From Fructobacillus tropaeoli (GTDB taxonomy: Bacteria; Bacillota; Bacilli; Lactobacillales; Lactobacillaceae): a stretch of DNA of 64,000 nt. The DNA is taken from the NCBI RefSeq assembly GCF_001047135.2, contig NZ_DF968081.1:13110-77109 (forward strand), given 5' to 3'. Numbering within the stretch: position 1 is the first letter of the stretch; every line of letters starts with the position of its first letter. This document shows positions 16,979 through 25,902 of this stretch, one piece after another. The translations under genes were made by a program, and so were the position numbers. The notes beneath the pieces are model-generated. The model saw nothing but the letters and a program-made list of their open reading frames with translations, was not told the origin of the DNA and made no database searches.

Positions 16979-18244
16979 ATGGCGGAAGCAACCATCGCGC
17001 AAGATCAAACCAACTTGCGCCAAGAACCCTTCACGAAGAACCAGAAACTGACACTATGGTCAACCGTTGCCGGTTTTGGCCTAGAACATATGGATGCCCT
17101 TTTTATATCTTTTGCACTTACCTCCATCATTTCATCCTTCCATATTAGCAATTTTGCTGGTGGGATGATTGCATCGGTCTCCTCTTGGGGAACGTTGATT
17201 GGGGGTATTTTATTTGGCATGCTGGCTGACCGAATCGGTCGTGCAAAAGTTTTTACCTGGACACTTTTTGTCGTGGCCTTTTCAACCGGAGCCATTTACT
17301 TTGCCCATAACATTTGGTTGGTCTGCCTGTTCCGCTTTATCGCCGGTGTTGGTACCGGATCAGAATATGGCGCCGGCGTGACCCTGATTGCCGAAAACTT
17401 TGCCGGTAAGAAAATCGGTAAACTGACCTCCCTCGCCCATATCGGTGGTCAGGTTGGCGCCATTTTGGCTGCCATCGCCTCCGCCATCGTTATTCCACTC
17501 TTCGGCTGGAATGCTCTCTTCTTGGTCGGCCTTTTTCCCGTTATTTTAGCCTTTATCGCCCGTATCCAATTAAAGGACAGTGATGAATTCCATGCCCTCC
17601 AGGAACAACGGCAAAATCAGGAAAAGGAAACCATTAAAACCAAGGTACCACTATTAGCACTTTTCCAAACACCAGCAATGACTTGGCAAACAGTTGCCTT
17701 AACCTTAATGATGATGGTCCACACTGGTGGCTACTACGGCTTGATGAACTGGCTCCCTAAAATCATGCAAAAGCAATTAGGACTATCGATTTCTTCTTCA
17801 AATCTTTGGATGGTCGCCACAATCGTCGGTATGTCTCTCGGTATGTACTTCTTTGGCCATATTTTAGACAAGTTTGGCCCTCGTTTTTCTTATACTTTCT
17901 TCTTCATTATGGCTGCCGTTTCTCTCTACACGCTTCTCTTAGCTAAAAACGCCTGGTCACTAATCTTAATCATGATGGTCGTTGGCTTCTTCTCAAACGG
18001 AATGTATGGCGGCTACGGCGTCATCGTTTCACGCCTCTATCCAGCCGAATATCGGGTAACAGCCAACTCTGTTGTGTCTTCCGTTGGTAAAGTCTTAGGT
18101 GGCTTCTTCCCGCCTATCATTGGCCTCTTGATGGACAAATACTCTTTGGCCGCCGTGATGATTTTCTTCTCACTGATTTACCTTTTTGCCCTCGTCATTA
18201 TGCTGCTTATTCCGGCATTGAAGAAGACAAATGTTGAATTTTAA
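16979..18244 (+). CDS. MFS transporter, metabolite:H+ symporter type
   Basis: 421 residues with twelve likely membrane segments. The loop 2-3 signature is GMLADRIGRAKVF (G-x-x-x-D-R-x-G-R), repeated in the second half as GHILDKFGPRF. The segment RFIAGVGTGSEYGAGVTLIAE fits the sugar/metabolite:H+ symporter subgroup (SHS/AAHS-like). Substrate cannot be read from sequence; candidates are organic or aromatic acids. Single gene between two terminators. Confidence 0.88.
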   Translation: MAEATIAQDQTNLRQEPFTKNQKLTLWSTVAGFGLEHMDALFISFALTSIISSFHISNFAGGMIASVSSWGTLIGGILFGMLADRIGRAKVFTWTLFVVAFSTGAIYFAHNIWLVCLFRFIAGVGTGSEYGAGVTLIAENFAGKKIGKLTSLAHIGGQVGAILAAIASAIVIPLFGWNALFLVGLFPVILAFIARIQLKDSDEFHALQEQRQNQEKETIKTKVPLLALFQTPAMTWQTVALTLMMMVHTGGYYGLMNWLPKIMQKQLGLSISSSNLWMVATIVGMSLGMYFFGHILDKFGPRFSYTFFFIMAAVSLYTLLLAKNAWSLILIMMVVGFFSNGMYGGYGVIVSRLYPAEYRVTANSVVSSVGKVLGGFFPPIIGLLMDKYSLAAVMIFFSLIYLFALVIMLLIPALKKTNVEF

Positions 18245-18272
18245 CCGGTAAAATCAGAACCCATTTCAATCC

Positions 18273-18307
18273 AAAAAAAGACCAGACATTTCTGTCTGGT
18301 CTTTTTT
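18273..18307. terminator. Bidirectional terminator after MFS gene and tRNA-Asn
   Basis: GACCAGACA/TGTCTGGTC stem with A-run and T-run on both sides; serves the plus-strand MFS gene and the minus-strand tRNA-Asn ending at 18312. Confidence 0.85.
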
Positions 18308-18311
18308 AATA

Positions 18312-18384
18312 CTCCGACTGCCGGGCTCGAACCGGCGACAACCTGATTAACAGTCAGGTGCTCTACCAACTGAGCTAAGTCGGA
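18312..18384 (-). tRNA. tRNA-Asn(GTT), copy 2
   Basis: Same cloverleaf and sequence as copy 1 (anticodon GTT); flanks differ. Stands alone between the MFS gene and lysS. Confidence 0.95.
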
Positions 18385-18462
18385 ATAAAGCGCTTGGCTC
18401 AACTATATTAGTATACAAAATTGGACCAAGCGTGTCAACTATTTATTTGTAAAAATACAAAA

Positions 18463-19950
18463 TTATTCTGGACGCATTGTTGGGAACAACACAACATCAC
18501 GAATGGAAGCGGCATCCGTTAGGAGCATAACCAAACGATCAATTCCAATGCCCAAACCACCTGTAGGTGGCATACCGTATTCCAAGGCCTCTAAGAAGTC
18601 TTCATCGATGCCTTCGGCTTCGTCATTACCGTTATCACGTTCGGCCGCTTGGGCTTCAAAACGAGCTCGTTGGTCGATTGGATCGTTCAATTCAGTAAAG
18701 GCATTAGCAAATTCAGAACCAACGATATACAGCTCAAACCGGTCCGTAAAGCGTGGGTCATCTGCATTCTTCTTAGCCAATGGTGAAACTTCCACTGGGT
18801 GACCATAGACGAAAGTTGGCTGTTCCAACGTATCTTCAACAAAGTTGTCAAAGAATTCGTTGATGATATGACCAACCTGCCAATACTGTTCATACTTCAC
18901 GTGGTGTTCGTCGGCCAATTGGCGAGCTTCTTCAACCGTCATTTCTGGCCAGAAGTCAACGCCGGTCTTTTCCTTAATCAAGTCAACCATGTGTTTACGA
19001 GCAAATGGCTTTGACAAATCAATGTCAGTGCCTTGGTAGTTCACTTGCAAATCAGGATGAACGACCTTAGCGGCGGCGCGGAAGATACCTTCCGTTTCGT
19101 CCATTACGTCTGTGAAATCCCAATAAGCGGCATATGATTCCAAAGTTGTAAATTCGGGGTTATGCTTTGGATCCATTCCTTCATTTCGGAAAATTCGACC
19201 GATTTCATAAACCCGTTCCATACCGCCAACAACCAAACGCTTCAAATACAATTCAGTTGCGATTCGCATGTACATATCGATGTTCAAGGCGTTGTGGTGG
19301 GTAATAAATGGCTTAGCGGCCGCACCACCAGCTTGCGTTTGTAAGATTGGCGTTTCCACTTCTAAGAAGTCGTGACCATCCATAAAGGCCCGGATAGCTG
19401 AAACGATCTTTGAACGGTTTTGGAACCGAGTTAAAGATTCCTTGTTGGCAATCAAATCAAGGTAACGCTTACGGTAACGCGTTTCCACATCTGAAATACC
19501 GTGGAACTTGTCGGGCATTGGGCGCAAGGCCTTTGACAAGTGAGTCAAGTGCTTAACCAAGATGGTTAATTCACCAGCCTCCGTCTTCATCACTTGACCC
19601 TTGATTCCTAAGAAGTCACCCAAATCAGCACGCTTAATGATTGGGTAATTATCACCCAAGTCATCACGACGAGCATAAACTTGAATTTCACCTGAGCGGT
19701 CACGGACGTCAGCAAAGATGACTTTTCCGGCACCACGCTTAGCGACCATTCGGCCAGCAATGATGACCTCTACAGGATTTGCTTCTAACTCTTCTTGTGT
19801 CTTCTCATCGTATTGTTCATGGAGGTCCGCTGCCAAAGCGTCTCGGTCAAAACGATGTCCAAATGGATCAATGCTCAAATCATCAACCAGCGCCTTCATC
19901 TTCTGACGGCGGGCGACCATTTGATCATTTAAGGCTTTTTCTTCAGCCAT
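18463..19950 (-). CDS. lysS: Lysyl-tRNA synthetase, class II
   Basis: Charges tRNA-Lys. 495 residues: N-terminal OB-fold anticodon domain (about 60-145, with [20 protein letters not shown]), then class II motif 1 ([15 protein letters not shown]), motif 2 ([20 protein letters not shown]) and motif 3 ([14 protein letters not shown]) near the C-terminus. Complete and typical. GGAAGG precedes the ATG. Last gene of the pth-to-lysS cluster. No T-box leader seen in the 133 bp between hslO and lysS. Confidence 0.98.
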   Translation of the reverse strand: MAEEKALNDQMVARRQKMKALVDDLSIDPFGHRFDRDALAADLHEQYDEKTQEELEANPVEVIIAGRMVAKRGAGKVIFADVRDRSGEIQVYARRDDLGDNYPIIKRADLGDFLGIKGQVMKTEAGELTILVKHLTHLSKALRPMPDKFHGISDVETRYRKRYLDLIANKESLTRFQNRSKIVSAIRAFMDGHDFLEVETPILQTQAGGAAAKPFITHHNALNIDMYMRIATELYLKRLVVGGMERVYEIGRIFRNEGMDPKHNPEFTTLESYAAYWDFTDVMDETEGIFRAAAKVVHPDLQVNYQGTDIDLSKPFARKHMVDLIKEKTGVDFWPEMTVEEARQLADEHHVKYEQYWQVGHIINEFFDNFVEDTLEQPTFVYGHPVEVSPLAKKNADDPRFTDRFELYIVGSEFANAFTELNDPIDQRARFEAQAAERDNGNDEAEGIDEDFLEALEYGMPPTGGLGIGIDRLVMLLTDAASIRDVVLFPTMRPE

Positions 19951-20021
19951 GTCTATCTACCTTCCTGTCGGCGAATATTCGCTCATTTATCTTGTTCCAG
20001 TATAACAAAACAACGGCCAAG

Positions 20022-20049
20022 ACAAAAGGGCAAACCGCCTGGTTTGCCC
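20022..20049 (-). terminator. Intrinsic terminator of hslO
   Basis: GGGCAAACC/GGTTTGCCC stem (20028-20049, loop of 4) followed on the minus strand by TTTT; separates hslO from lysS. Confidence 0.7.
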
Positions 20050-20083
20050 GTCTCATGGTCTTTTTTCCGTTTTTTCAAAAACG

Positions 20084-21034
20084 TTAGTCCTGCTTGTTTT
20101 CGTTATCAGCAGCTGATTTTTCATCATCTTTTTCTTCTGCTTCAGCCTCACGCTTTAAAATCTTACTTAAGATTCCTTCTAGTTCATCAGACTCAAAATA
20201 GTGCTTCTTGCCTGAGAAACGGCCGACCACTTCAGCCCCGCCATCCTCATCAATCATCGCCTGAACTTCATGGGATGGCAATGTTGCTAACATCTCACCA
20301 TAAGCTTCCTTGGGTGGCTCAGCGGCGATACCAACAGCTACAGAAGCCAGAGACGTATAGTTATCCTTGCCCAAAAGATCATCCAAAACCGCCAGAGGAC
20401 CTTTCTTTTCAGACAACAGTTCAGAAAGTGGTGTCATCTGCTTTAAATGCTCGTCCAATTGATCCAACTGAGCATCTGTTGCCCCTGGCAATGCCTGAAC
20501 CAAAAAACCACCAGCATACGCAACCGTGTCATCTGGATTCATCGTTACACCGACACCAATCACGGATGGAATCTGTTCTGATTGTGTCAAATAGTAGGTA
20601 AAATCATCACCAATTTCACCAGAAACAATAATCGATTGACCGAGGTAAGGCTTCGAATAGGGTGCCAATTTCGTCACTTGGAAAGAACCATGGTTGCCGA
20701 CAGCGCCAGCCACGTTCAATTGATCGTCATCGTTAACGATTGGTTCCAATTGAGGGTTGGTTACGTAACCACGAACCGCCCCATGAGCATCTGCTTCCGT
20801 TACAACGTTACCAATAGGGCCCTTCCCGTCCATCTTCACACCAAGACGTTCTTCGCCTTTCAAAGTTGCCTGGGCCAAGATTTCTGTTGCTAGCAATGCT
20901 CGTCCGAGGACAACCGTTGCAATCCGTGAGGCATGGTGAGCGCTTGCTGCTTCTTGGACTAATTTTGTCCCGTCAATGGCAAAGGCACGGAAGGCCTCAT
21001 CTTTTGTAATGACCTTAATTAATTGATCTGACAT
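20084..21034 (-). CDS. hslO: Hsp33-family chaperone without its redox/zinc cysteines
   Basis: 316 residues. The N-terminal domain is normal Hsp33 (residues about 1-225: EAASAHHASRIATVVLGRAL, KMDGKGPIGN, GYVTNPQLEP, GEIGDDFTYYLTQSEQIPS). In the family the C-terminal domain has CxC and CxxC that bind zinc and act as the redox switch. Here they read A237-A-E239 and G271-R-F-S274, so all four Cys are gone although the surrounding MIDEDGGAEVV is kept. The protein ends in a long acidic Glu/Asp/Lys tail. It may be an always-on or heat-only holdase; that is inference. Confidence 0.92.
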   Translation of the reverse strand: MSDQLIKVITKDEAFRAFAIDGTKLVQEAASAHHASRIATVVLGRALLATEILAQATLKGEERLGVKMDGKGPIGNVVTEADAHGAVRGYVTNPQLEPIVNDDDQLNVAGAVGNHGSFQVTKLAPYSKPYLGQSIIVSGEIGDDFTYYLTQSEQIPSVIGVGVTMNPDDTVAYAGGFLVQALPGATDAQLDQLDEHLKQMTPLSELLSEKKGPLAVLDDLLGKDNYTSLASVAVGIAAEPPKEAYGEMLATLPSHEVQAMIDEDGGAEVVGRFSGKKHYFESDELEGILSKILKREAEAEEKDDEKSAADNENKQD

Positions 21035-21068
21035 AAGAATTCCTTTATTTGTTCTTGTCTTTATTGTA

Positions 21069-21095
21069 AAAGAAAAAGCCGGCCTAAGCCAACTT
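21069..21095 (-). terminator. Possible terminator of ftsH
   Basis: Minus strand AGTTGGC/GCCGGCT hairpin with two G-T pairs and loop TTAG, followed by TTTTTCTTTT, just beyond the ftsH stop. Confidence 0.45.
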
Positions 21096-21106
21096 TTTTA
21101 AAAAAC

Positions 21107-23185
21107 TTATTTATCTGAATCAGTTGTATCGTCCGCAGATTCAGCTTGATCATCATTTTGATCAAGAGGCTTTGTTGGGTTTTCATCACCCTTTTGCTCT
21201 TCATCTTCCACTTCGTCTTCCTTGTGATCCAAAGAAGCCTTGGTTTCATCAAATGACTTGGCATCATCTTCGTCTTCTTCACCCTTCTTGGTGAAGTGAC
21301 CAGTTTCGTAGATGTCCTTAATTTGCTTTTCGTCCAATGATTCAACATCCAACAAGGCATTAGCAATCGCTGCCAACTTATCTTTGTGTTCCGTCAAAAT
21401 CTTGGTTGCTTCCTCAAAGGCTTCCTTGGTCAAACGTCGAACTTCTTCATCAATCAATGCAGCCGTTTCGTCTGAATATGACTGTGCGCCACCCTGTTCG
21501 CTATAGCCAACAGAAGCATTCCCTTCAAGTTGAACCATACCCAACTTTTCAGACATTCCATAGGCCGTCACCATTTGGCGGGCCAAATTCGTTGCCTGCT
21601 GGAAATCGTTCGCAGCACCGGATGAAGCTTCGTTGAATGTTGCCAATTCGGCAGCACGTCCACCCATCAAACCAGCCAATTGTTCCTTAGCTTCTGAATA
21701 ACGAATGTTATAACGATCGGTCTTTGGTGTCATCAAAGCGTAACCACCAATGCGTCCACGTGGCACAATCGTGACCTTACGAACAACGGATGCGTTTGAA
21801 CGAACCAAACCGACCAAGGCGTGACCGGCTTCGTGGAAGGCGGTTGTCTTCCGTTCCAACTCGGACATTGCCCGGTTGGCCTTAGCAGGTCCTTGGAAAA
21901 TCCGATCTTCGGCTTCATCCAAGTCAGCGGAGTCGATTAACTTCTTGTCGCGACGAGCAGCCAGCAAGGCAGCTTCGTTCAACAAGTTTTCCAAATCAGC
22001 CCCAACGTAACCAGGTGTTTGGTGGGCAATCGCCTTCAAGTCCACGGCTGGTGCCAATGGCTTGTTCTTAGCGTGAACCTTCAAAATTGCTTCACGACCC
22101 TTAACGTCAGGAGCGCCAACCAAAATCTTTCGGTCAAAACGACCTGAACGAAGCAAGGCTGGATCCAAGACATCAGAACGGTTGGTTGATGCCAGAATAA
22201 TAACACCTTCAGAGTTCTCAAATCCATCCATTTCAATCAGAATTTGGTTCAACGTCTGCTCACGTTCATCGTTACCACCGCCAACGCCAGAACCACGGCG
22301 ACGACCAACGGCATCGATTTCATCGATAAAGATAATGGCAGGGGCAGCCTTCTTGGCTTCTTCAAACAAGTCACGAACACGTGAAGCACCAACACCGACA
22401 AACATTTCAACGAAGTCTGAACCAGACATTGAGAAGAATGGTACAGAAGCTTCACCGGCAACAGCCTTCGCTAACAATGTCTTACCAGTTCCGGGAGGGC
22501 CCTCAAGCAAAACACCCTTTGGAATGCGAGCACCCATGTCGACGAACTTCTTTGGTGACTTCAAGAATTCAACAACTTCAACCAGTTCTTCCTTTTCTTC
22601 GTCAGAACCAGCAACGTTTTCAAAGCGAATTTTGTTATCCTTCGGATCAGAAGGCTTTGCCTTTGACTTACCGAAGTTACCCATCATGCCGCCTTGGCCA
22701 CCCTTACCGCTTGACTGAGACATCATCAAGTAGAAGACACCCACAATCAAGAGCAATGGCACGATTGAAATAATCAAGTTCAACCAGAAGCCTGAAGATG
22801 GTGCTGGCTTCGTCGTCATATCCGTGTTGGTCTTTTTGGCCAAATCAGTAATTTGCTTCAAGGATGAATCATTTTCCAAGACAGAAGTTGAAAACTTCGT
22901 TGTCGTAGTCTGATTTGCCAAGAGGCTATTCAAGCCTTGACCAGTCGATGATGACTTTTGGCTATTCTTATAAGTTCCAGTCACCGTGTAAACATCGTTA
23001 CCGGGCTGGATTGTGAAAGAGTCAATCTCTTTGTCGGACAATTGCTTAACGAAATCAGACGATGATAATGTCTTTGTTCCGCCATTTGACCCACCAACTA
23101 GTGAGTAAATTCCAGCAATGACCGCCAAGAAGATGATGACATATAGAAAGGAGCTTCTAAAGAAGCCACCGTTATTTTTTTTCAT
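21107..23185 (-). CDS. ftsH: ATP-dependent zinc metalloprotease FtsH
   Basis: Membrane-anchored AAA+ protease that degrades membrane and regulatory proteins. 692 residues: an N-terminal helix (about 8-27), an extracellular domain, a second helix (about 132-155), Walker [14 protein letters not shown], Walker [15 protein letters not shown] and the HEAGH zinc motif ([10 protein letters not shown]). The last 50 or so residues are a low-complexity acidic tail (many Glu, Asp), longer than in many homologues. Lies 62 bp after hpt in the same direction. Confidence 0.98.
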   Translation of the reverse strand: MKKNNGGFFRSSFLYVIIFLAVIAGIYSLVGGSNGGTKTLSSSDFVKQLSDKEIDSFTIQPGNDVYTVTGTYKNSQKSSSTGQGLNSLLANQTTTTKFSTSVLENDSSLKQITDLAKKTNTDMTTKPAPSSGFWLNLIISIVPLLLIVGVFYLMMSQSSGKGGQGGMMGNFGKSKAKPSDPKDNKIRFENVAGSDEEKEELVEVVEFLKSPKKFVDMGARIPKGVLLEGPPGTGKTLLAKAVAGEASVPFFSMSGSDFVEMFVGVGASRVRDLFEEAKKAAPAIIFIDEIDAVGRRRGSGVGGGNDEREQTLNQILIEMDGFENSEGVIILASTNRSDVLDPALLRSGRFDRKILVGAPDVKGREAILKVHAKNKPLAPAVDLKAIAHQTPGYVGADLENLLNEAALLAARRDKKLIDSADLDEAEDRIFQGPAKANRAMSELERKTTAFHEAGHALVGLVRSNASVVRKVTIVPRGRIGGYALMTPKTDRYNIRYSEAKEQLAGLMGGRAAELATFNEASSGAANDFQQATNLARQMVTAYGMSEKLGMVQLEGNASVGYSEQGGAQSYSDETAALIDEEVRRLTKEAFEEATKILTEHKDKLAAIANALLDVESLDEKQIKDIYETGHFTKKGEEDEDDAKSFDETKASLDHKEDEVEDEEQKGDENPTKPLDQNDDQAESADDTTDSDK

Positions 23186-23247
23186 CGGGAGTCCTCAATC
23201 TTGATAAAAGTTGCTATAAATTATACGGGTAAGAGATTAAATGGATG

Positions 23248-23784
23248 TTAACTATAAATATCCTTTTTCAGAATACCAACGTAAGGCAAGTTACGATACA
23301 AGCCTGCATAGTCCAAACCATAGCCGACAACGAATTCGTTGCGGACATCGAAGCCAACGTAATCGGCATCGATTTCAATCTTTCTTCCACCCTTTTTGTC
23401 TAAGAACGTAGCGACTTGCACGGAGTTCGCACCACGATCTTTGAGTAAGTCCTTTAAAAACCGCAAAGACTGACCAGTATCAACAATGTCTTCTAAAATC
23501 AGGACATCGCGTCCGGCGACATCCGATTGGACATCCGTTACCAACTGAATTTCATTGGATGATGTCACCCCACCATGGTAAGAAGAAATTTTAATAAATT
23601 CTAAATCAACGTACAAGTCAATTTCACGGACCAAGTCCGCCGTCCAAAGGTAAGCACCTTTGAGCACTGACAAAACGAGGGGCTTTCTCCCCGCGTAGTC
23701 TTTGGTAATGGTTTGACCAAGGCGAACCGCTGCTTCGTGGATTTGCTCTTGGTCAAATAATACTTCTTCAATATCGTTATTCAC
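23248..23784 (-). CDS. hpt: Hypoxanthine phosphoribosyltransferase
   Basis: Salvages hypoxanthine/guanine with PRPP. 178 residues; PRPP loop VLILEDIVDTGQSLRFL, LSVLKGAYLWTADL near the N-terminus, and VGYGLDYAGLYRNLPYVG near the C-terminus, all typical. The start codon is GTG at 23784, overlapping the tilS stop as TAGTG, so translation is coupled to tilS. Confidence 0.97.
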   Translation of the reverse strand: MNNDIEEVLFDQEQIHEAAVRLGQTITKDYAGRKPLVLSVLKGAYLWTADLVREIDLYVDLEFIKISSYHGGVTSSNEIQLVTDVQSDVAGRDVLILEDIVDTGQSLRFLKDLLKDRGANSVQVATFLDKKGGRKIEIDADYVGFDVRNEFVVGYGLDYAGLYRNLPYVGILKKDIYS

Positions 23785-25115
23785 TAATTTTCCTCAATTC
23801 GCCATACTAACCATTGCTTAGCTACATTCGGACGATCACGTCCGGCGGGCAGGTACCAAGTCTGTTGACCTAGCCAAACAGCCAAAACTGCCTGACTTTG
23901 ATCTTTTAATAACCAGGTCTTTTCCCGTAATGTGACCGGAATTTTTTTGTCAATTAAGAGACGACGCACTGATTTTGTACCGATTTTCAGAGGAACACGA
24001 TCATCTTTTTTAGCCAAAGATAACGTTAAAACGCCCACCAAATGTTCGGGTAAAACCAGGGCTTGATCAGCTTTTTGCGGTCTTTTTTGGGTCCACAAAA
24101 GCTGGCCACGGTCAAAAAATTGCCATTGGTCTAATTTTAACACAAGTTCTTCGGGCTTTCGGTCATTTTTTACAGTTTTTTCTTCTTTTATAAGTTGAAC
24201 CTGTGAATAAGCCTTGATCATCATCCAGCCATCCCCCAAATCAACCTGACCATTGGGCTTTTGGTCATTGGCTAATAAAGACAAAATGGCGACCATTTGT
24301 CCATTTTTGACTTGATAGATGCCCTGATTTTGCAGCCATAGTAAGATTGTTTTCTCCCACCAAGGTTTCGGCACCTGGTGAAAATCAGCCTGAAAAACCG
24401 GCAAAAATGTCTTCGCCTGATCTTGCAGCAGTTCTTGGTCAACAGCTTCCTGCTTGGCAAAATCAGCTAAGTGCTCTTTCGCTTTGGCATTAATGGTCGC
24501 TAAGGCCGGGATGATTTCGTGGCGCAACTGGTTCCGACCTGTATAACTAGGATCCGCATTCGTCGCATCTTCCCGCCACTCAACCTGATCATCTTTAGCG
24601 TAGTTTTTAAGTTCTTCCTTTGAGAAGTCAAGAAAGGGCCGCAAGTAATAATCCGACTGCCCCATCATCCCCGTCTTTTGCTGGGCTAGACCACCCCGAA
24701 TTAATTGTAATAATAGGGTTTCGACCTGGTCATCTTGATGCTGGGCCAAAACAACAGCCCGAGCACCGGTTTCTTTTGCAACTTGGTCAAAAAAATCGTA
24801 ACGCACCTTTCGTGCCCAGGCCTCCACGCCACTTTTTCCGGGCGCTATCACCCTTTTAACGTAACAGGGAATTTGACGGGCTTGGCACTGATTTCTCACA
24901 AAGATCTCATCGTCATCGGAAGCGGCACCACGCAGTTGATAATTGACATGGGCAACGACCAGATCGATATCCGGTCGATAACGGTTCAATGAATCCAGGA
25001 GTGTCATGGAATCAAGGCCACCAGAGACGGCTAGCACCACCTTCTCTGGCCACTCTTTTGCTTTAATTGTCTGTGCAATCGTTTTCTTCATCACTTTTAT
25101 TTTACCCATTGTCAT
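23784..25115 (-). CDS. tilS: tRNA(Ile)-lysidine synthetase
   Basis: Adds lysine to C34 of tRNA-Ile(CAU) so that it reads AUA. PP-loop VLAVSGGLDSMTLLDSL near the N-terminus, AQHQDDQVETLLLQLIRGG, and a C-terminal TilS domain. The start is uncertain. The frame is open from an ATG at 25160 that overlaps the divIC stop (TAATG), but a strong hairpin lies inside that extension; ATGs at 25115 and 25091 (MKKTIAQTIKAKEW) fit the family better. I chose 25115 because AAGGGTGG lies about 10 nt before it, though it is inside the hairpin. Confidence 0.94.
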   Translation of the reverse strand: MTMGKIKVMKKTIAQTIKAKEWPEKVVLAVSGGLDSMTLLDSLNRYRPDIDLVVAHVNYQLRGAASDDDEIFVRNQCQARQIPCYVKRVIAPGKSGVEAWARKVRYDFFDQVAKETGARAVVLAQHQDDQVETLLLQLIRGGLAQQKTGMMGQSDYYLRPFLDFSKEELKNYAKDDQVEWREDATNADPSYTGRNQLRHEIIPALATINAKAKEHLADFAKQEAVDQELLQDQAKTFLPVFQADFHQVPKPWWEKTILLWLQNQGIYQVKNGQMVAILSLLANDQKPNGQVDLGDGWMMIKAYSQVQLIKEEKTVKNDRKPEELVLKLDQWQFFDRGQLLWTQKRPQKADQALVLPEHLVGVLTLSLAKKDDRVPLKIGTKSVRRLLIDKKIPVTLREKTWLLKDQSQAVLAVWLGQQTWYLPAGRDRPNVAKQWLVWRIEEN

Positions 25116-25116
25116 C

Positions 25117-25149
25117 AAGAAAAAGCCACCCTTATCCAGGGTGGCTTTT
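25117..25149 (-). terminator. Terminator-like hairpin between divIC and tilS
   Basis: AAAAGCCACCC/GGGTGGCTTTT (25121-25149, loop of 7) followed by a T-run on the minus strand. The tilS start codon at 25115 follows within a few nt, and the 3' arm carries the only Shine-Dalgarno-like sequence. Confidence 0.7.
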
Positions 25150-25159
25150 AGACAATTCA

Positions 25160-25552
25160 TTAAGATTTGTCTGGTAAATTATAAATCGTTTCGTCCTTGC
25201 GTGAGTAACCGTACTTATCACGCAAAATTTGTTGCAAGTAAGCCGGATCCTTCAATTGGTTCGACGTCTTTTTCAAGGATTTGTTTTCCTTTTGAACGGC
25301 TTGAAGGGACAGTTCGGACTTAGTCAGCGTTTGGTTAGCAGCGTGCAACCGCACCTGCCCCAGCACCAACTGAACCATGAAAACCGTGGCCACAGCAAGA
25401 CCGATTAAGACAATCCGTCGTTCCCGCAAGTGGTGGGCCCTGGCATAGTGCCTGCGACTCGCTTCACGACGGGCATCGGAGGCAGCAATCTGCTTGGCAA
25501 TCCGAGCATTTAACGGTCGAATATTCGATTGTCGGTGCTCGTTTTCTACCAT
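25160..25552 (-). CDS. divIC: Septum formation initiator DivIC/FtsL-like
   Basis: Bitopic division protein. 130 residues: a basic cytoplasmic N-terminus (residues 1-55), one membrane helix (about 56-75, IVLIGLAVATVFMVQLVLG), then a coiled coil with LSLQAVQKENKSLKKTSNQL and the DivIC-type end YLQQILRDKYGYSRKDETIYNL. The start at 25552 has AAGGAGTGG before it; the upstream in-frame start lacks one. First in a stretch ending at tilS. Confidence 0.92.
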   Translation of the reverse strand: MVENEHRQSNIRPLNARIAKQIAASDARREASRRHYARAHHLRERRIVLIGLAVATVFMVQLVLGQVRLHAANQTLTKSELSLQAVQKENKSLKKTSNQLKDPAYLQQILRDKYGYSRKDETIYNLPDKS

Positions 25553-25629
25553 CGCCCCACTCCTTATCAGTATTATTTTGACATAATCGCAATAGACTTG
25601 CAAGGCGAATTAGCAGGCTTTAGACAAAC

Positions 25630-25902
25630 TTAATCTTCCTTGTCATCTTGCTCATAAGACTCGGAAACAACCTCATACAGATCCTGTGCTTCGTCCTTTT
25701 TAACGATTTCAGCCAATTTCAAAACCTTGACCACCAAAGTCTTGTTACCGAAATGAATCGTAATCAAATCATTTGTTGAAACGTTAGCAGCCGACTTCGC
25801 TCTTTTATCGTTGATTTCAATCCGTCCTTGGTCGGCCAAATCCTTGGCGACGGCCCGGCGCTTAATAATCCGTGACAGCTTTAAAAACTTATCAATTCGC
25901 AT
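25630..25902 (-). CDS. rqcP: S4-domain RNA-binding protein RqcP (YabO)
   Basis: Takes part in ribosome quality control, helping RqcH add C-terminal Ala tails to stalled peptides on the 50S subunit. 90 residues; S4 domain [21 protein letters not shown] then VTNDLITIHFG-like text. The start at 25902 has AAGGA 8 nt before it; an ATG three codons earlier is possible. It overlaps the mfd end by 11 nt, so it is coupled. Acidic C-terminus. Confidence 0.93.
   Translation of the reverse strand: MRIDKFLKLSRIIKRRAVAKDLADQGRIEINDKRAKSAANVSTNDLITIHFGNKTLVVKVLKLAEIVKKDEAQDLYEVVSESYEQDDKED

Noticed and set aside
19951..20083. T-box leader before lysS
   Set aside because: No T-box sequence; only the hslO terminator and a normal ribosome site.
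22182..22718. Long open frame on the plus strand opposite ftsH
   Set aside because: Mirror frame of a conserved gene; composition is low-complexity Ser/Pro and no ribosome site.
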